Positions 62,074 through 64,000 of a stretch of 64,000 bases of DNA are shown here, in pieces. Position numbers and translations under genes: made by a program. Numbering within the stretch: position 1 is the stretch's first letter; each line of letters starts with the position of its first letter. The notes under the pieces are model-generated. The model saw nothing but the letters and a program-made list of their open reading frames with translations, was not told the DNA's origin and ran no database searches. The stretch spans positions 78,860 through 142,859 of the forward strand of contig JAKQIY010000006.1 of assembly GCA_029561455.1 (NCBI GenBank), in the 5' to 3' direction. The DNA is from a bacterium. GTDB taxonomy: Bacteria; Zhuqueibacterota; Zhuqueibacteria; Residuimicrobiales; Krinioviventaceae.

Positions 62074-62840
62074 TTTTTCACCTTTTCTTTTTTCTTTATT
62101 TCCCGCTGGATTTCCCGGCTGCATCCTTCCACTAAAATGACAAATTCACCTTTCAGGGTTAATGTTTCAACAGTTTTTAAAAGTTCTTCCAGAGAACTCC
62201 GTACAAACTGTTCAAATATTTTTGTCAGTTCCCGGGCCAATACCACCTGACGATTACCCAGCACAGCATATATATCCTGCAATGTTTTTACTACCCGGTT
62301 GGGCGACTCGTAGATAATGATCGTTCGCGGTTCGAGCCGCAATTCTTCGAGCCGTTTTTGCCGGCCCTTTTTTACCGGTATAAATCCTTCAAATACAAAC
62401 CTGTCTGTTGCCAGGCCGGAACTGGTTAATGCCGTAACAAAAGCGGTGGCGCCGGGGATTGACTCAACATTTATTCCTCGCCTTATCGCTTCTCTTACCA
62501 GGTAAAATGCCGGGTCCGATACTCCCGGTGTTCCTGCATCACTGATTATTGCTATAGATTCAGCAGATTCAAGTCTTTTTATTAATGCCGGGGTAACTTT
62601 TTCCTTATTAAAATCATGATAACTGGTCAAGGGAACCTTGATCGTATAATGATTCAACAATTTTAAACTTGTCCGGGTATCTTCGGCGGCGATGATATCA
62701 ACCTGGGCCAGAACTTTTAACGCCCGCAAAGTGATATCCTGTAAATTTCCTATCGGTGTGCTGACGAGATACAGGGTGCCTGGTTTTACTATAATTGTAT
62801 CGGCAACTATCGTAACAAGCACCTCATGTTTACGAACCAA
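62070..62840 (-). CDS. rsmI: 16S rRNA 2'-O-ribose methyltransferase RsmI
   Basis: The enzyme methylates C1402 of 16S rRNA. Its tetrapyrrole-methylase-like fold shows LYLVSTPIGNLQDITLRAL, IIAAEDTRTSLKLL, IAIISDAGTPGVSDPAFYLV, VESIPGATAFVTALTSSG and FEGFIPVKKGRQKRLEEL. Length is slightly short of the usual 270-290 residues because the tail is short. Start codon is uncertain: the first codon of the reading frame is TTG (62840). A GTG at 62822 is possible. The ORF overlaps the next gene by four bases (ATGA), so translational coupling is likely. Confidence 0.93.
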   Translation of the reverse strand: MVRKHEVLVTIVADTIIVKPGTLYLVSTPIGNLQDITLRALKVLAQVDIIAAEDTRTSLKLLNHYTIKVPLTSYHDFNKEKVTPALIKRLESAESIAIISDAGTPGVSDPAFYLVREAIRRGINVESIPGATAFVTALTSSGLATDRFVFEGFIPVKKGRQKRLEELRLEPRTIIIYESPNRVVKTLQDIYAVLGNRQVVLARELTKIFEQFVRSSLEELLKTVETLTLKGEFVILVEGCSREIQREIKKKEKVKK

Positions 62841-62960
62841 TACCTGCTGTTGTTCTGCATTTTTTATTTAACACAACATTCTTAAACTGGATAGTATAAT
62901 AAAAAAATGCTTAAAAGTCAATAAAAAGCGTCCAAATTTCAACACGCTTTATTGCATTGC

Positions 62961-64000
62961 TCAATTTCCGGCGAAAGCATCGGCATCCAGGCAGCGCATA
63001 CATTGTCCTTCACGGCATAAAAATTTATACAAGTAGATCATTCCCTGTTGCTGCCGCACTCCGCCGGCACAAGTTTCGGTAATGCCGCCGGGCTTGCACA
63101 ACCACGCTGATACGGCTCGCGTTATTTCATTATCAGCACCGGCCGGGTATTGATTATACAATTCCAAAATCTCGTTGCCCAACCTTAAATCATCCGCCTC
63201 GGTTGAATAGGCATAAATGCAAGGTAAAACTACATTGACCACAATATCCGCTGCCCGGTCATTGCCGATAAGTTGTGAAGAACGCCCTGCCGGCAACTCG
63301 GTATTTTCAAAGCAATAATGATCCTCCCAAAATCCTCCTGCGGCAACACGAAACACTTTCTCACACTCTTTTATCCGCACCAGTTTTTTACCAGACCATA
63401 ATGAAAGCACTTTGACCAGCGTTTGGATAAAACCCTCGTCCAGGAATTGCATGACCAGTCTGGCCGCCGCAGCTATTCTACGGGTTGGAAAATTCTGCGG
63501 TCGCAGCCGGAAGAACTGCCATTCCTCGGCTTTCATAATAGTGATTTTTGGTCGCAGGGGGAAATCCTGCCAGCAGCGTTCCAGACGATCTACATAGTCC
63601 TGAGATTTGCTATCCAGCGCTACCGGGTTGTTTTGCTGCGACGGCAGCAGCCCGGCGGCGCCAAACATAAAGGCCTCACATTTATACAGCGCCAGTTCGT
63701 CCGAATCATTCCATAGCAAACTCCACAAATTCTCGACCGGTATATTTTTTGCCAGGTTGCGGAACGGCACCTGGTTTTTGACATAACCCAGGGCTTCCAG
63801 GAGTGCTTGATAAAATAACTGCTCCCAGTTCTCACTTTGCCGCGCTTCTCGAAACTGTTGAACCCGCATCATAAACCGTTTGTCCCCGGCCTGTTCAAGA
63901 GTTCTTTTAATTACAGGTTCGGGCTGTTTTTTTAATCCGCAGCCTTCTCCTCGCTGCGCCGTTTCCGGGATGGTTTCTTCGCTTTCAAGATCTTCCGATT
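62961..64000 (-). CDS. DUF2851 family protein, N-terminus beyond the window edge
   Basis: The C-terminal part of a DUF2851 protein is present: NWEQLFYQALLEALGYVKNQ, AFMFGAAGLLPSQQ and RPQNFPTRRIAAAARLVMQF. Two Cys clusters near the C-terminus (CAGGV and CREGQCMRC) are typical. The ORF has ATG codons at 63872 and 63869, but the frame stays open with no stop to the window edge (LKKQPEPVIKRTLEQAGDKR just upstream), and the family has a further N-terminal domain of about 120 residues. I therefore take it as partial. The family is found in Bacteroidota-like and related bacteria, and its function is unknown. Confidence 0.85.
   Translation of the reverse strand, partial: SEDLESEETIPETAQRGEGCGLKKQPEPVIKRTLEQAGDKRFMMRVQQFREARQSENWEQLFYQALLEALGYVKNQVPFRNLAKNIPVENLWSLLWNDSDELALYKCEAFMFGAAGLLPSQQNNPVALDSKSQDYVDRLERCWQDFPLRPKITIMKAEEWQFFRLRPQNFPTRRIAAAARLVMQFLDEGFIQTLVKVLSLWSGKKLVRIKECEKVFRVAAGGFWEDHYCFENTELPAGRSSQLIGNDRAADIVVNVVLPCIYAYSTEADDLRLGNEILELYNQYPAGADNEITRAVSAWLCKPGGITETCAGGVRQQQGMIYLYKFLCREGQCMRCLDADAFAGN

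Noticed and set aside
1..64000. rRNA or tRNA genes
   Set aside because: No cloverleaf or rRNA signature was recognised in the intergenic stretches read by eye; a tRNA scan could overturn this.

Overview
The window looks like a chromosome segment of a Gram-negative bacterium from one of the lineages that carry a type IX secretion system (T9SS), most like Calditrichota/KSB1-type phyla. Three secreted proteins end in the FlgD-like C-terminal sorting domain with the NYPNPFNP-type motif. The outer-membrane export set (Wza-, Wzz- and Wzi-like proteins) and a gingipain-type C25 protein agree with this. The exact phylum is inferred. No rRNA or tRNA gene was seen.

Layout. (1) 1-2200, minus: a secreted ThuA-like protein, then an AT-rich toxin-antitoxin patch (hicBA plus an orphan Phd-type antitoxin) and a decayed palindromic repeat. 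(2) 2200-6600, minus: GT9 glycosyltransferase, NYN-domain RNase, membrane histidine kinase and NtrC-type response regulator. (3) 6770-13350, minus: mutY with an AlkZ-related gene, and an upstream run of polysaccharide deacetylase, nitroreductase, sfsA, lipase-like hydrolase and a glucuronokinase-like GHMP kinase that ends in a clear terminator. (4) 13500-17000, plus: AmmeMemoRadiSam protein B, DUF2520 protein, histidinol-phosphatase and an orphan ECF-type ATPase. (5) 17100-48550, plus: a large exopolysaccharide/surface-protein locus. It starts with a PspF-like sigma-54 activator and two T9SS-sorted proteins. Export (Wza, Wzz, Wzi), precursor, flippase (two), methyltransferase, glycosyltransferase, polymerase-candidate and WecA-like genes follow, and a 1920-residue C25 protein with two ILEI/FAM3-type domains ends it. 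A repeat island with a frameshifted GxxExxY gene interrupts the locus. (6) 49000-64000, almost all minus: housekeeping genes (ppdK, C-terminal processing protease, tmk, MATE transporter, inositol-1-phosphate synthase, panD, CDP-alcohol phosphatidyltransferase, rsmI, partial DUF2851).

How the parts fit. Two strong sigma-54 (-24/-12) promoters and one weaker one lie about 50 bases before the activator gene, the nine-repeat surface protein gene and the C25/ILEI protein gene. A 15-base motif is shared, in opposite orientation, upstream of the first two and fits an enhancer site for the local activator. I therefore infer that a self-amplifying sigma-54 circuit coordinates T9SS-sorted surface proteins with exopolysaccharide production. 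This is a counterpart, in a T9SS organism, of the sigma-54/PrsR control known for PEP-CTERM/exosortase loci, and it is the most interesting system in the window.
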